Shown piece after piece: positions 23,317 to 30,269 of a stretch of 64,000 nt of DNA (its first letter is position 1; the number at the start of each line of letters is the position of its first letter). The notes under the pieces are model-generated. The model saw only the letters and a list, made by a program, of their open reading frames with translations. It was not told the origin of the DNA and made no database searches. The position numbers and the translations under genes were made by a program. This DNA is from Planctomycetales bacterium (GTDB taxonomy: Bacteria; Planctomycetota; Phycisphaerae; SM23-33), in the NCBI GenBank assembly GCA_030612725.1, contig JAUWNJ010000003.1, positions 1-64,000 of the forward strand. Reading direction: 5' to 3'.

Positions 23317-24894
23317 ATGAACGAGACGGAAGATAAACATTCCGAGCATGAGCATTTTTTCGGCGCAGCCAAGGTAGTGGCGGGCATGACGATGCTGTCG
23401 CGCGTGCTGGGGTTGGTGCGCGATATGGTTATCGTTCCGATTGGCGGGCCTGTGCTGGCCGATGCGTTCTGGACGGCGTTTCGTGTGCCGAACCTGTTCC
23501 GTCGTCTCTTCGGCGAAGGCGCGCTGTCTGCGGCGTTCGTACCGGTCTTTACCGAATCGGCTGAACGGGACGGATGGGACCGGGCACGGGTCGTGCTGGC
23601 CAATGCCGCCGGTCTGCTGGCGGTGCTTCTAGCGGCCCTGGCGATAGTAATCGAACTGGGCCTGCTGGCGGCGTGGGGGATTTGGGGCGACGACTGGGCG
23701 CGGGCGAAACTGTTTGAATACACAGCCGTCATGCTTCCGTTCATGGTTACGGTGTGCCTGCTGGCGCTCGGTTCGTCGGCATTGAACTGCAAGGGGCACT
23801 TTGCTTATCCGGCCTTTGCGCCGATCCTGTTGAACGTCGGGCTTATTACGGCAGCATGGTGGGTCGCCCCGGCATTGAGTCGTAGCGACGAGGGGCAGTT
23901 TCTCGTTATTGCCGCAGCGCTTTCGATTATGGGGGTGCTTCAACTTATCGGGATAGTCTGGCTTCTGCGGAGGTATTCGCTGTCGTCCAGGCCACGGCTC
24001 CGACCCGTTCTTCCGGAAATCAAGCGTATCGTCGCCTTGATGGGGCCTATGCTTATCCCGTTGAGTGTTGTGCAGTTCAGCGCGTTCGCCGACACGATAA
24101 TCTCGCTGGTTTTGACGGGTCCGGGACTTCCGCTCCAGCCCGGTGTCGTTCGCTGCCACTACGCAGCCGGGAGGTTATACCAGTTGCCGATGGGCGTGTT
24201 GGCGATTTCGATAGCCACGGCTGTCTTCCCGCTTTTCTCGCGCTATGCCGCCCGCGACGATACGCATGGGCTTCGGACTGCGACCAATCGGGCATTGAGG
24301 CTGTGCCTGTTCCTCGGACTCCCTGCCGGTGTGGCGTTGCTTGTTCTGTCCAGGCCTGCAATCGCCATGATCTTCCAGCGTAAGGATTTCACCGCATTCG
24401 ACACCGGCCGGGCGGCATTGATACTTCAGATGTACTGTTTGGGTATGGGCGCGTATTTCTGCAATCACATTCTGCTGCGTGCGTTTTTCGCGCGGAAGGA
24501 TACGCGGACGCCGCTGCTGTTGGCGTGCGTGCTGGCGGGTGTTAATATATTGCTGGTCATCGGCGGGATGTTCACGCCGTTGAAGTCCGGCGCGATTGGA
24601 GCAGCCACTGCTGCGACCAGCACGCTGAACGCCGTTGCGCTTGTGTGGGTTCTTCGCCGCCGGCTCGGTGGAATTGGAGGGCGGCGGTTGTTGGCGAGTG
24701 TTGCGCGAACGATTGCAGCCTGCGTGGTGATGATCGCGGCTATGTGGGTGGTTTGGTATTTTGCAGCGCCGGACGAATCGTGGGAGATTATACTGTTTTG
24801 CGTACCGACGGGTTTGGCGGCGTTCCTGGCGTCGGCCGTTGCCCTGCGATGCCCGGAACTGCGAGAATTACTCAAACGCGGAAAGGCGGAGTAA
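23317..24894 (+). CDS. murJ: Lipid II flippase MurJ (MviN)
   Basis: The 525-residue protein has about 14 membrane helices and the MurJ hallmarks: AKVVAGMTMLSRVLGLVRDM near the start, ADAFWTAFRVPNLFRRLFGE (residues 45-65), ALSAAFVPVFTE, and YQLPMGVLAISIATAVFPLF in the centre. It flips the peptidoglycan precursor lipid II across the inner membrane. Its presence argues that the organism makes peptidoglycan. The nadA start follows its stop after five bases, so the two are likely co-transcribed. Confidence 0.96.
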   Translation: MNETEDKHSEHEHFFGAAKVVAGMTMLSRVLGLVRDMVIVPIGGPVLADAFWTAFRVPNLFRRLFGEGALSAAFVPVFTESAERDGWDRARVVLANAAGLLAVLLAALAIVIELGLLAAWGIWGDDWARAKLFEYTAVMLPFMVTVCLLALGSSALNCKGHFAYPAFAPILLNVGLITAAWWVAPALSRSDEGQFLVIAAALSIMGVLQLIGIVWLLRRYSLSSRPRLRPVLPEIKRIVALMGPMLIPLSVVQFSAFADTIISLVLTGPGLPLQPGVVRCHYAAGRLYQLPMGVLAISIATAVFPLFSRYAARDDTHGLRTATNRALRLCLFLGLPAGVALLVLSRPAIAMIFQRKDFTAFDTGRAALILQMYCLGMGAYFCNHILLRAFFARKDTRTPLLLACVLAGVNILLVIGGMFTPLKSGAIGAATAATSTLNAVALVWVLRRRLGGIGGRRLLASVARTIAACVVMIAAMWVVWYFAAPDESWEIILFCVPTGLAAFLASAVALRCPELRELLKRGKAE

Positions 24895-24899
24895 TTACG

Positions 24900-25997
24900 A
24901 TGGACGAAAAATACACACGCATGGATTCGGATGAGGTCCTGCGACTAATTACCGAGCGGAAGGGCCAACTCGGCGGCGAGGTGTGCATCCTTGGGCATCA
25001 TTATCAGCGCGACGAGGTGTTTCAGTTCGCCGACTTCACCGGCGACAGCCTGGTTCTTTCCCGTCAGGCGGCAGGGACCGGCGCGAAGTACATCGTCTTC
25101 TGCGGCGTGCGGTTCATGGCAGAGTCGGCTGACATACTCACGAGCGACGATTGCGCGGTCATCCTGCCGGAGATGTCGGCAGGGTGCGAAATGGCCGACC
25201 TTGCCAAGGCGGAAGACGTATCGGCTGCGCTGGAACGGGTTTCGTCGGCTACCGGCGCGACAGTCGTGCCGATTACCTACGTCAATTCCTCCGCCGCGGT
25301 CAAGGCCGTTACCGGGCGCGCCGGCGGGGCTTGCTGCACCTCCGGAAACGCCCGCAGCGTCTTTGAATGGGCGTTTCAACCAAAAGACTCCGGCGGCGCA
25401 GGCGGAGCGAAAATCCTGGCCGCCCCCGACCAGCACCTGGCGCGTAACACAGCCCTGGCGATGGGATACGGTCTCGACGATTGCGTGTTGTACGACCCAG
25501 CCGCCCCTAACGGCGGGCTTACCGACGGGCAAATCCGCGGCGCGGCTTTCATCCTCTGGAAGGGCTACTGCTACGTTCACCAGGTTTTCACAGTCGAGCA
25601 GATCGAGCGAGTCAGGAAGGCCAGGCCCGACATCAAGGTCATCGTTCATCCGGAGTGCCCTCACGAGGTGGTCGCAGCGGCGGACTTTGCCGGTTCGACC
25701 GAGCAGATTCTCCGCGCCGTGGCCGACTCGCCCGCCGGGGCAGGTTGGGCCGTCGGAACCGAGGTCAATATGGTCCGCCGCCTGGCCACCGACAACCCGG
25801 ACAAGTACGTCCGCCTGCTGTCCGACGAGCCGGCGGTGTGTACGTCGATGTCGCGGACCGATCCGCAGCACCTTCTATGGGTTCTGGACAACCTCGCTGA
25901 AGGCCGGATCGTCAACCGCATCATCGTTCCCGAAGACGTCGCCTCGGACGCGCGGGCCGCATTGGAGCGAATGATTTCAATCAAGACGGGTCGATAA
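24900..25997 (+). CDS. nadA: Quinolinate synthase
   Basis: The track ORF from 24645 overlaps murJ; the ATG at 24900 (MDEKYTRMDSDEVLRL) gives 365 residues, a normal NadA length. It condenses iminoaspartate with dihydroxyacetone phosphate to quinolinate in NAD synthesis. Cluster cysteines are in VFCGVRFMAESADIL, GGACCTSGNA and AVCTSMSRTDPQHLLW. ILGHHYQRDEVFQFADFTGD and VHPECPHEVV are family blocks. The 3' end has a partial second copy about 100 bases downstream, part of a duplication scar with hypE. nadB and nadC are not in the window. Confidence 0.96.
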   Translation: MDEKYTRMDSDEVLRLITERKGQLGGEVCILGHHYQRDEVFQFADFTGDSLVLSRQAAGTGAKYIVFCGVRFMAESADILTSDDCAVILPEMSAGCEMADLAKAEDVSAALERVSSATGATVVPITYVNSSAAVKAVTGRAGGACCTSGNARSVFEWAFQPKDSGGAGGAKILAAPDQHLARNTALAMGYGLDDCVLYDPAAPNGGLTDGQIRGAAFILWKGYCYVHQVFTVEQIERVRKARPDIKVIVHPECPHEVVAAADFAGSTEQILRAVADSPAGAGWAVGTEVNMVRRLATDNPDKYVRLLSDEPAVCTSMSRTDPQHLLWVLDNLAEGRIVNRIIVPEDVASDARAALERMISIKTGR

Positions 25998-25999
25998 TT

Positions 26000-26089
26000 T
26001 CAGCAGATTCTTGGCAGGTCCTGTCCGTAGGGCGTCTGGACGATGCGTCGTCCTCCGGCGCGGGTGAGCATTTCCACGAGGGGCACATC
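26000..26089 (-). pseudogene. Duplicated 3' tail of hypE
   Basis: About 86 bases match the true hypE end (27932-28021) with only four mismatches, in the same orientation. The remnant encodes VPLVEMLTRAGGRRIVQTPY and ends GQDLPRIC, one residue different from HypE, with a TGA stop instead of TAA. There is no start or upstream hypE portion. Confidence 0.9.
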
Positions 26090-26194
26090 GACAACGGAGC
26101 CGACCTCGCCGAAGGACGGGTCGTCAACCACATTTCCGTCCCCGAAGACGTCGTCGCCGACGCCCGCGCCGCGATGGAAAGGATGATTTCCTAA
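26090..26194 (+). pseudogene. Duplicated 3' tail of nadA
   Basis: The plus-strand frame reads DLAEGRVVNHISVPEDVVAD and then ARAAMERMIS before a stop. The intact NadA ends NLAEGRIVNRIIVPEDVASD and then ARAALERMISIKTGR. The remnant directly abuts the hypE tail copy and has no upstream nadA part. Confidence 0.88.
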
Positions 26195-26204
26195 TCACGT
26201 TCGA

Positions 26205-27251
26205 TTATTCACCTTGGCGCGGGAACAGGCTCTTTTCAAACAATTCCTGAAGATATTTTTCCAACGCGGAAATAAATTCATCCACCAGAAAATTATCCGG
26301 GTCCGGAGATGTTATTTTCAATTCAAGGGACGAAAGGTTCTTTTTTACCTGGGTGAAAGTTTTCCGAATTTCACTGGCAAAGATATATTGCGAGACGCCC
26401 TTTCGGTTCAGTCGGACACATGTTCGATGAAGATGAATCAGTCCCCGGAAAATGGCGGACCAATCGGGCCACGGAGGAAAGAACCGCAGGCCAAAATTTT
26501 TTCGCCATGCTTCACGATCGACAAGGGAATAGCATTTTGCTGTCGCGCGCCTCTCCTCTCGGCATATACCGCTTTCTACGAACTTCCCCAAGACTCGTCC
26601 GACACCCACCTTACTGTATCCGGTCCGTTCCGCCACGAAGGATTGAAACACTTCAATTTTTGCAAGCAATAATGTCCAGACCTCCGCATCGGCTTTGTTT
26701 CCGAAGAAGGCGCGTGCCCGCAGCAATAATGATGCAGGGATTATTAGTGGTGGTTGTCGGGATTGTCCTCTCGTTTCGAGTATGCCTCGCACCAGGCCAC
26801 GCTCTGCGAAATCGAGATCGTTTTGGGAAGGGATCGGAACGATCTTTCCGGACGGTTCAATAAAAAGAGGCGTTTTTGTCAATAGCGGCTGACCCTGGAA
26901 TTTTTCATCCGTAGCCAGTTTCTGCCAACGTATGGCGCGGGCCTTGCGGTAAAGTCTGACGGCGATGGATGAAAGTATGCGCCAACGAACATCATCCTGC
27001 TCTGGACCGAGACGCCGAAGTCTCCGAACGTTAATCCTGTGATGGTTAACTTCAAGCCAATCAACTACCTCGTCGAAAAGCCTGGCATCGTACCGTCCAA
27101 TCTCAAGGGTACACCATAAAAGCGATTCCGGATCAACCACAGCATCAGGTGGCTCATCCGTGCGCAAAAACACCCCTAAGGCTGCCCATTGCTGGGAAAC
27201 CACTCGCAACAACCCCTCCAGCAGGATATTACCAACCGTATGCAAGGTCAT
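26205..27251 (-). CDS. Winged-helix-like protein paired with a nucleotidyltransferase
   Basis: The ATG at 27251 (MTLHTVGNILLEGLL) gives 348 residues; a GTG at 27266 is also possible. The start lies inside the 3' end of the NTase gene. The N-terminal part has helical segments (LFDEVVDWLEVNHHRINVRR). The region LLLAKIEVFQSFVAERTGYS then KVGVGRVLGKFVESGICREE (about 210-255) reads as a winged helix-turn-helix with a wing before CYSLVDREAW. The C-terminus is charged. By analogy with AbiE and MNT/HEPN pairs, this could be the regulatory or antitoxin partner of the upstream NTase. Family not recognised. Confidence 0.65.
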   Translation of the reverse strand: MTLHTVGNILLEGLLRVVSQQWAALGVFLRTDEPPDAVVDPESLLWCTLEIGRYDARLFDEVVDWLEVNHHRINVRRLRRLGPEQDDVRWRILSSIAVRLYRKARAIRWQKLATDEKFQGQPLLTKTPLFIEPSGKIVPIPSQNDLDFAERGLVRGILETRGQSRQPPLIIPASLLLRARAFFGNKADAEVWTLLLAKIEVFQSFVAERTGYSKVGVGRVLGKFVESGICREERRATAKCYSLVDREAWRKNFGLRFFPPWPDWSAIFRGLIHLHRTCVRLNRKGVSQYIFASEIRKTFTQVKKNLSSLELKITSPDPDNFLVDEFISALEKYLQELFEKSLFPRQGE

Positions 27252-27831
27252 TATGTCCCATATCACACAACAGGCGACGCAGCGCCTCTTTGAATTCCTC
27301 TGAGTCGTCCTGCTTCAAGGTCCAATCGAGTGCCTTTTCCAGTTCGCTACCATTAGGTCGCAGCATGTCGAGGTCCTGTATGTGTTGCTGCTGTCTTCCG
27401 GACCGGCTCGCGGCGGCATATAGTTTCAGGCAGATCAGGTCTTCTCTGCCAAGCCAGTACAGGCATAACCTCGACCCGAACTGCTCTTCTTTCAACCGCT
27501 TTTCTATTCCTTCCGGTAGTCCCTTTTTGAACAACTCACGCGGACCGGTATTGAGCCATCCCTTCGTAAGCCCAAAATCATCGGCGATTTCCCAAGCGCA
27601 CTCGCGAATCTCTTTGGGTAAATCAGCCTCCTTCAATTCAATGGAGTTCTCCCGTTCCTGCCCCAGCGCAACAACGTCTATATCTTTTGTAGGTCGCCGA
27701 AGGACGCCAATAACATTCATGGCAGCCCCACCGCAAACTACCAGCCCAACGGGACAAGTCTGATGAAAATCCATTTTCTCACCAAGGGCCTGTAACAACT
27801 TGTGTATTTGTTGGGTATTTTGTAGGGTCAT
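27229..27831 (-). CDS. DUF6036-like nucleotidyltransferase
   Basis: The 200-residue protein has a minimal nucleotidyltransferase fold: VGLVVCGGAAMNVIGVLRRP followed by TKDIDVVALG. The GG and the DxD motif are those of AbiEii/DUF6036-type NTases. Later REDLICLKLYAAASRSGRQQ and HIQDLDMLRP match the family's conserved second half. Such proteins act as toxins or NTP-dependent modifiers in toxin-antitoxin and phage-defence modules. It overlaps the downstream wHTH gene. The pair sits exactly between duplicated nadA and hypE tails, so it is a recent insertion. Confidence 0.75.
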   Translation of the reverse strand: MTLQNTQQIHKLLQALGEKMDFHQTCPVGLVVCGGAAMNVIGVLRRPTKDIDVVALGQERENSIELKEADLPKEIRECAWEIADDFGLTKGWLNTGPRELFKKGLPEGIEKRLKEEQFGSRLCLYWLGREDLICLKLYAAASRSGRQQQHIQDLDMLRPNGSELEKALDWTLKQDDSEEFKEALRRLLCDMGHNDLAYGW

Positions 27832-27931
27832 GTCTATTCATCGGATATTATAGTATGCGAATCGAATACTTTAAGCGCATTATTCAAGCCAAGCAATATT
27901 TGTGCCATTTATTTATTCTGTCGGAGTCTAT

Positions 27932-28975
27932 TTAGCAGATTCTTGGCAGATCCTGTCCGTAGGGCGTCTGGACGATGCGTCTTCCTCCGGCGTGGGTGAG
28001 CATCTCCACGAGGGGCACATCATCGCTCTGCCCGACGGTACCGATAACGGCGGAGGAGCGGGCGATTTCGTGGTCGGCGAGGATTTCGACTGCTTTTTCG
28101 GCGGCATCGGAGGCAATCACTGCAACGAGTTTCCCCTCGTTGGCGACGTTGAGCAAGTCCAGCCCCAGCATCTCGGCGACTGCGTGGGCCGTCGGGTCGA
28201 GCGGAATGTCGGTTTCGCGGATTTCGATATTTCGACCTGTCGCAGCCGACAGTTCCGCCAGCGTCGCGGCCAGTCCGCCACGGGTCGGGTCGCGCATCCA
28301 CTTTACCTTCGATCCAAGCGTCTCAATCATCGCCGAGGTCAGGCCGTGGATTGCGGCGCAATCGCTTTGGAGCGACACGTAGTGTCCCTTTCGGGCAGCG
28401 GCTACGCCCAGTCCGCCCCGTCTGGCCATCACCGCCAGTCCGTGCTGACCCAGAGGCCCGCTCAGCAGGACGGCGTCGCCTTCTTCGACGCGTTCGAAGC
28501 CCAGGTTCGCGCCGGCCAACGGTACACCCACGCCGGCGGTGTTGATGGTAATCCCCGGCTGGCCTTTGCCCCGTTCGACGACCTTGGTGTCGCCGGTAAC
28601 GATTGTTACGCCGGCATCCTTTGCCGCCTGCCCAGCCGAGGTAAGTATGCGACACAGCAGGGAAACTTCCAGACCCTCTTCCAGTATGAGCGCCATGCTC
28701 AAGGCTACGGGTTTTGCGCCCGAGACTGCCAGGTCGTTTATCGTCCCGCAGACGCTCAATTTCCCGATGTCGCCGCCGGGGAACTCTAATGGCTGGACGA
28801 CGTAACTGTCGGTGGTGAAGACGACCTGTCCACCGCCGACCGCAACCGTCGCGGCATCGTTCAGGCTTGAAGCGTCCTGCCCGCCGATCGCGGGTAAGAT
28901 CACCTCGGCGATCAGTTCGGCGGTCAACTGCCCGCCCCCGCCGTGGGCAAGAAGGATTTTCTTCGATTGGTTCAT
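27932..28975 (-). CDS. hypE: Hydrogenase maturation factor HypE
   Basis: The ATG at 28975 (MNQSKKILLAHGGGGQ) overlaps the hypD stop by four bases and is chosen over 29119; the product is 347 residues. HypE dehydrates the carbamoyl group donated by HypF to make the thiocyanate from which the CN ligands of the NiFe site derive. The PurM/ThiL-like ATP-binding domain (DAATVAVGGGQVVFTTDSYV, MRDPTRGGLAATLAELS) and the essential C-terminal Cys in DLPRIC are present. It ends the hypF-C-D-E operon. A copy of its last 90 bases lies at 26000-26089. Confidence 0.96.
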   Translation of the reverse strand: MNQSKKILLAHGGGGQLTAELIAEVILPAIGGQDASSLNDAATVAVGGGQVVFTTDSYVVQPLEFPGGDIGKLSVCGTINDLAVSGAKPVALSMALILEEGLEVSLLCRILTSAGQAAKDAGVTIVTGDTKVVERGKGQPGITINTAGVGVPLAGANLGFERVEEGDAVLLSGPLGQHGLAVMARRGGLGVAAARKGHYVSLQSDCAAIHGLTSAMIETLGSKVKWMRDPTRGGLAATLAELSAATGRNIEIRETDIPLDPTAHAVAEMLGLDLLNVANEGKLVAVIASDAAEKAVEILADHEIARSSAVIGTVGQSDDVPLVEMLTHAGGRRIVQTPYGQDLPRIC

Positions 28976-30051
28976 CGCTTCGTTCCGTATTTGTAATAGG
29001 CTGCGCACGAACCTTCCGAGGAGACCATGCAAGGGCCTACCGGTTCGCGTGGCGTACATTGTCCGCCGAACATCGGGCAGTCCGTCGGAAGGCATCGTCC
29101 GCAGATAACGTCCCCGCACCGGCAGCCGGGTGGTTCGACTGTCTCAAACTCCGGTAAGTCGAACCGACGGGCGGTGTCGAAGTTGGTAAATTCACCCTTC
29201 AGCACAAGCCCGCTGGATGGTATCACGCCCAGCGCGCGCCAGCGAGCGTCGGTAACGTCGAATGTCTCCTTGATGACTTGTTTGGCTTGTGGGTTTCCAT
29301 CGGCGCTGACGGCTGGATAGACGCTGCACGCCGACGGGGCGTCGTCGGCGAGTTGGCGGAGGATTTCGCTGATACCGGCGAGTATCTGTTCGTCGTCGAA
29401 ACCCGCCACCACGCAAGGTTTGTCGAACTGCTCGGCAATCGGTTTGTACTCCCGCCATCCTGTGATGACGCTGACGTGCCCGGGACACAGGAACCCGTCA
29501 ATTCGCACGTCTGTTTGAGAAAGCAGAACCCGCATCGCGGGCGTAACGAGTTTGTGGGCGGTCAGGGCAGAGAAGTTCGTAACGCCCTCATCGCGTGCCT
29601 GTCGGATCGCCAAGGCTGTCGCCGGCGCGGTTGTCTCGAACCCGATAGCGAGAAAGACCACTTGTTTATCGGGTCTGTTGCGTGCCAGTTCGACGGCATT
29701 GTGAGCGGCATAGACGATCTCGACGTTTGCGCCGTCGCAGCGTGCCTGTTCCAGCGAGCCCGACGAACCGGGCACGCGAACCATGTCGCCGTAAGTGGCT
29801 ATGATAACGTCGCTTATACCGGATAAATGAACGGCGGCGTCCATGTATGACTGCTCGGTAACGCAGACCGGGCACCCCGGCCCGCTGACCAGACGCAGCC
29901 CCTCCGGTAGCAGGCTTCTCAGCCCGCCGCGACTTATGGCGACCGTGTGCGTCCCGCAAATCTCCATCAACTGAACGACGGATTTTCCACCGGACGATAA
30001 TCGCTTCCAGTAGGAATCAATGTCTTTACGTATTTCAGCGAGATGGTTCAT
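28972..30051 (-). CDS. hypD: Hydrogenase maturation factor HypD
   Basis: The 359-residue Fe-S protein helps assemble the Fe(CN)2CO unit together with HypC. Signatures are LMEICGTHTVAISRGGLRSL, VSGPGCPVCVTEQSYMD, and the C-terminal cysteine cluster region PGCRCGDVICGRCLPTDCPM with GQCTP and GSCAAYYKYG. Its start overlaps the hypC stop (ATGA) and its stop overlaps hypE, so translation is coupled across all three genes. Length is normal. Confidence 0.97.
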   Translation of the reverse strand: MNHLAEIRKDIDSYWKRLSSGGKSVVQLMEICGTHTVAISRGGLRSLLPEGLRLVSGPGCPVCVTEQSYMDAAVHLSGISDVIIATYGDMVRVPGSSGSLEQARCDGANVEIVYAAHNAVELARNRPDKQVVFLAIGFETTAPATALAIRQARDEGVTNFSALTAHKLVTPAMRVLLSQTDVRIDGFLCPGHVSVITGWREYKPIAEQFDKPCVVAGFDDEQILAGISEILRQLADDAPSACSVYPAVSADGNPQAKQVIKETFDVTDARWRALGVIPSSGLVLKGEFTNFDTARRFDLPEFETVEPPGCRCGDVICGRCLPTDCPMFGGQCTPREPVGPCMVSSEGSCAAYYKYGTKR

Positions 30052-30269
30052 TTTGTCAAACCTTCCATTTCGCGGAAGATGGCGAATGTTTCGCGCGCGT
30101 CTTTTTCGTTCAGGATGGTGATGGCGTATCCGGCATGGACGAGCACCCAGTCGCCGATTTTCGCCTGCGGCGTCAGCGAGGTCATGGCCGTCGCGCGCGC
30201 ACCTGCCAGGTCGATGGTAGCCTTTTCGCCTTCGAGCGATTCAATCTTCGCCGGTATCGCCAGACACAT
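30048..30269 (-). CDS. hypC: Hydrogenase maturation chaperone HypC
   Basis: The 73-residue protein begins MCLAIPAKI, with the invariant Cys2 that carries the iron-ligand complex together with HypD. A small OB-like beta barrel follows (GDWVLVHAGYAITILNEKDA). GAGGAG eight bases upstream lies inside the hypF 3' end, and the hypF stop shares one base with this start (TAATG). Confidence 0.96.
   Translation of the reverse strand: MCLAIPAKIESLEGEKATIDLAGARATAMTSLTPQAKIGDWVLVHAGYAITILNEKDARETFAIFREMEGLTK

Noticed and set aside
24645-24899. N-terminal extension of NadA in the ORF track
   Set aside because: It runs through murJ in another frame; the true start at 24900 gives a normal NadA length.
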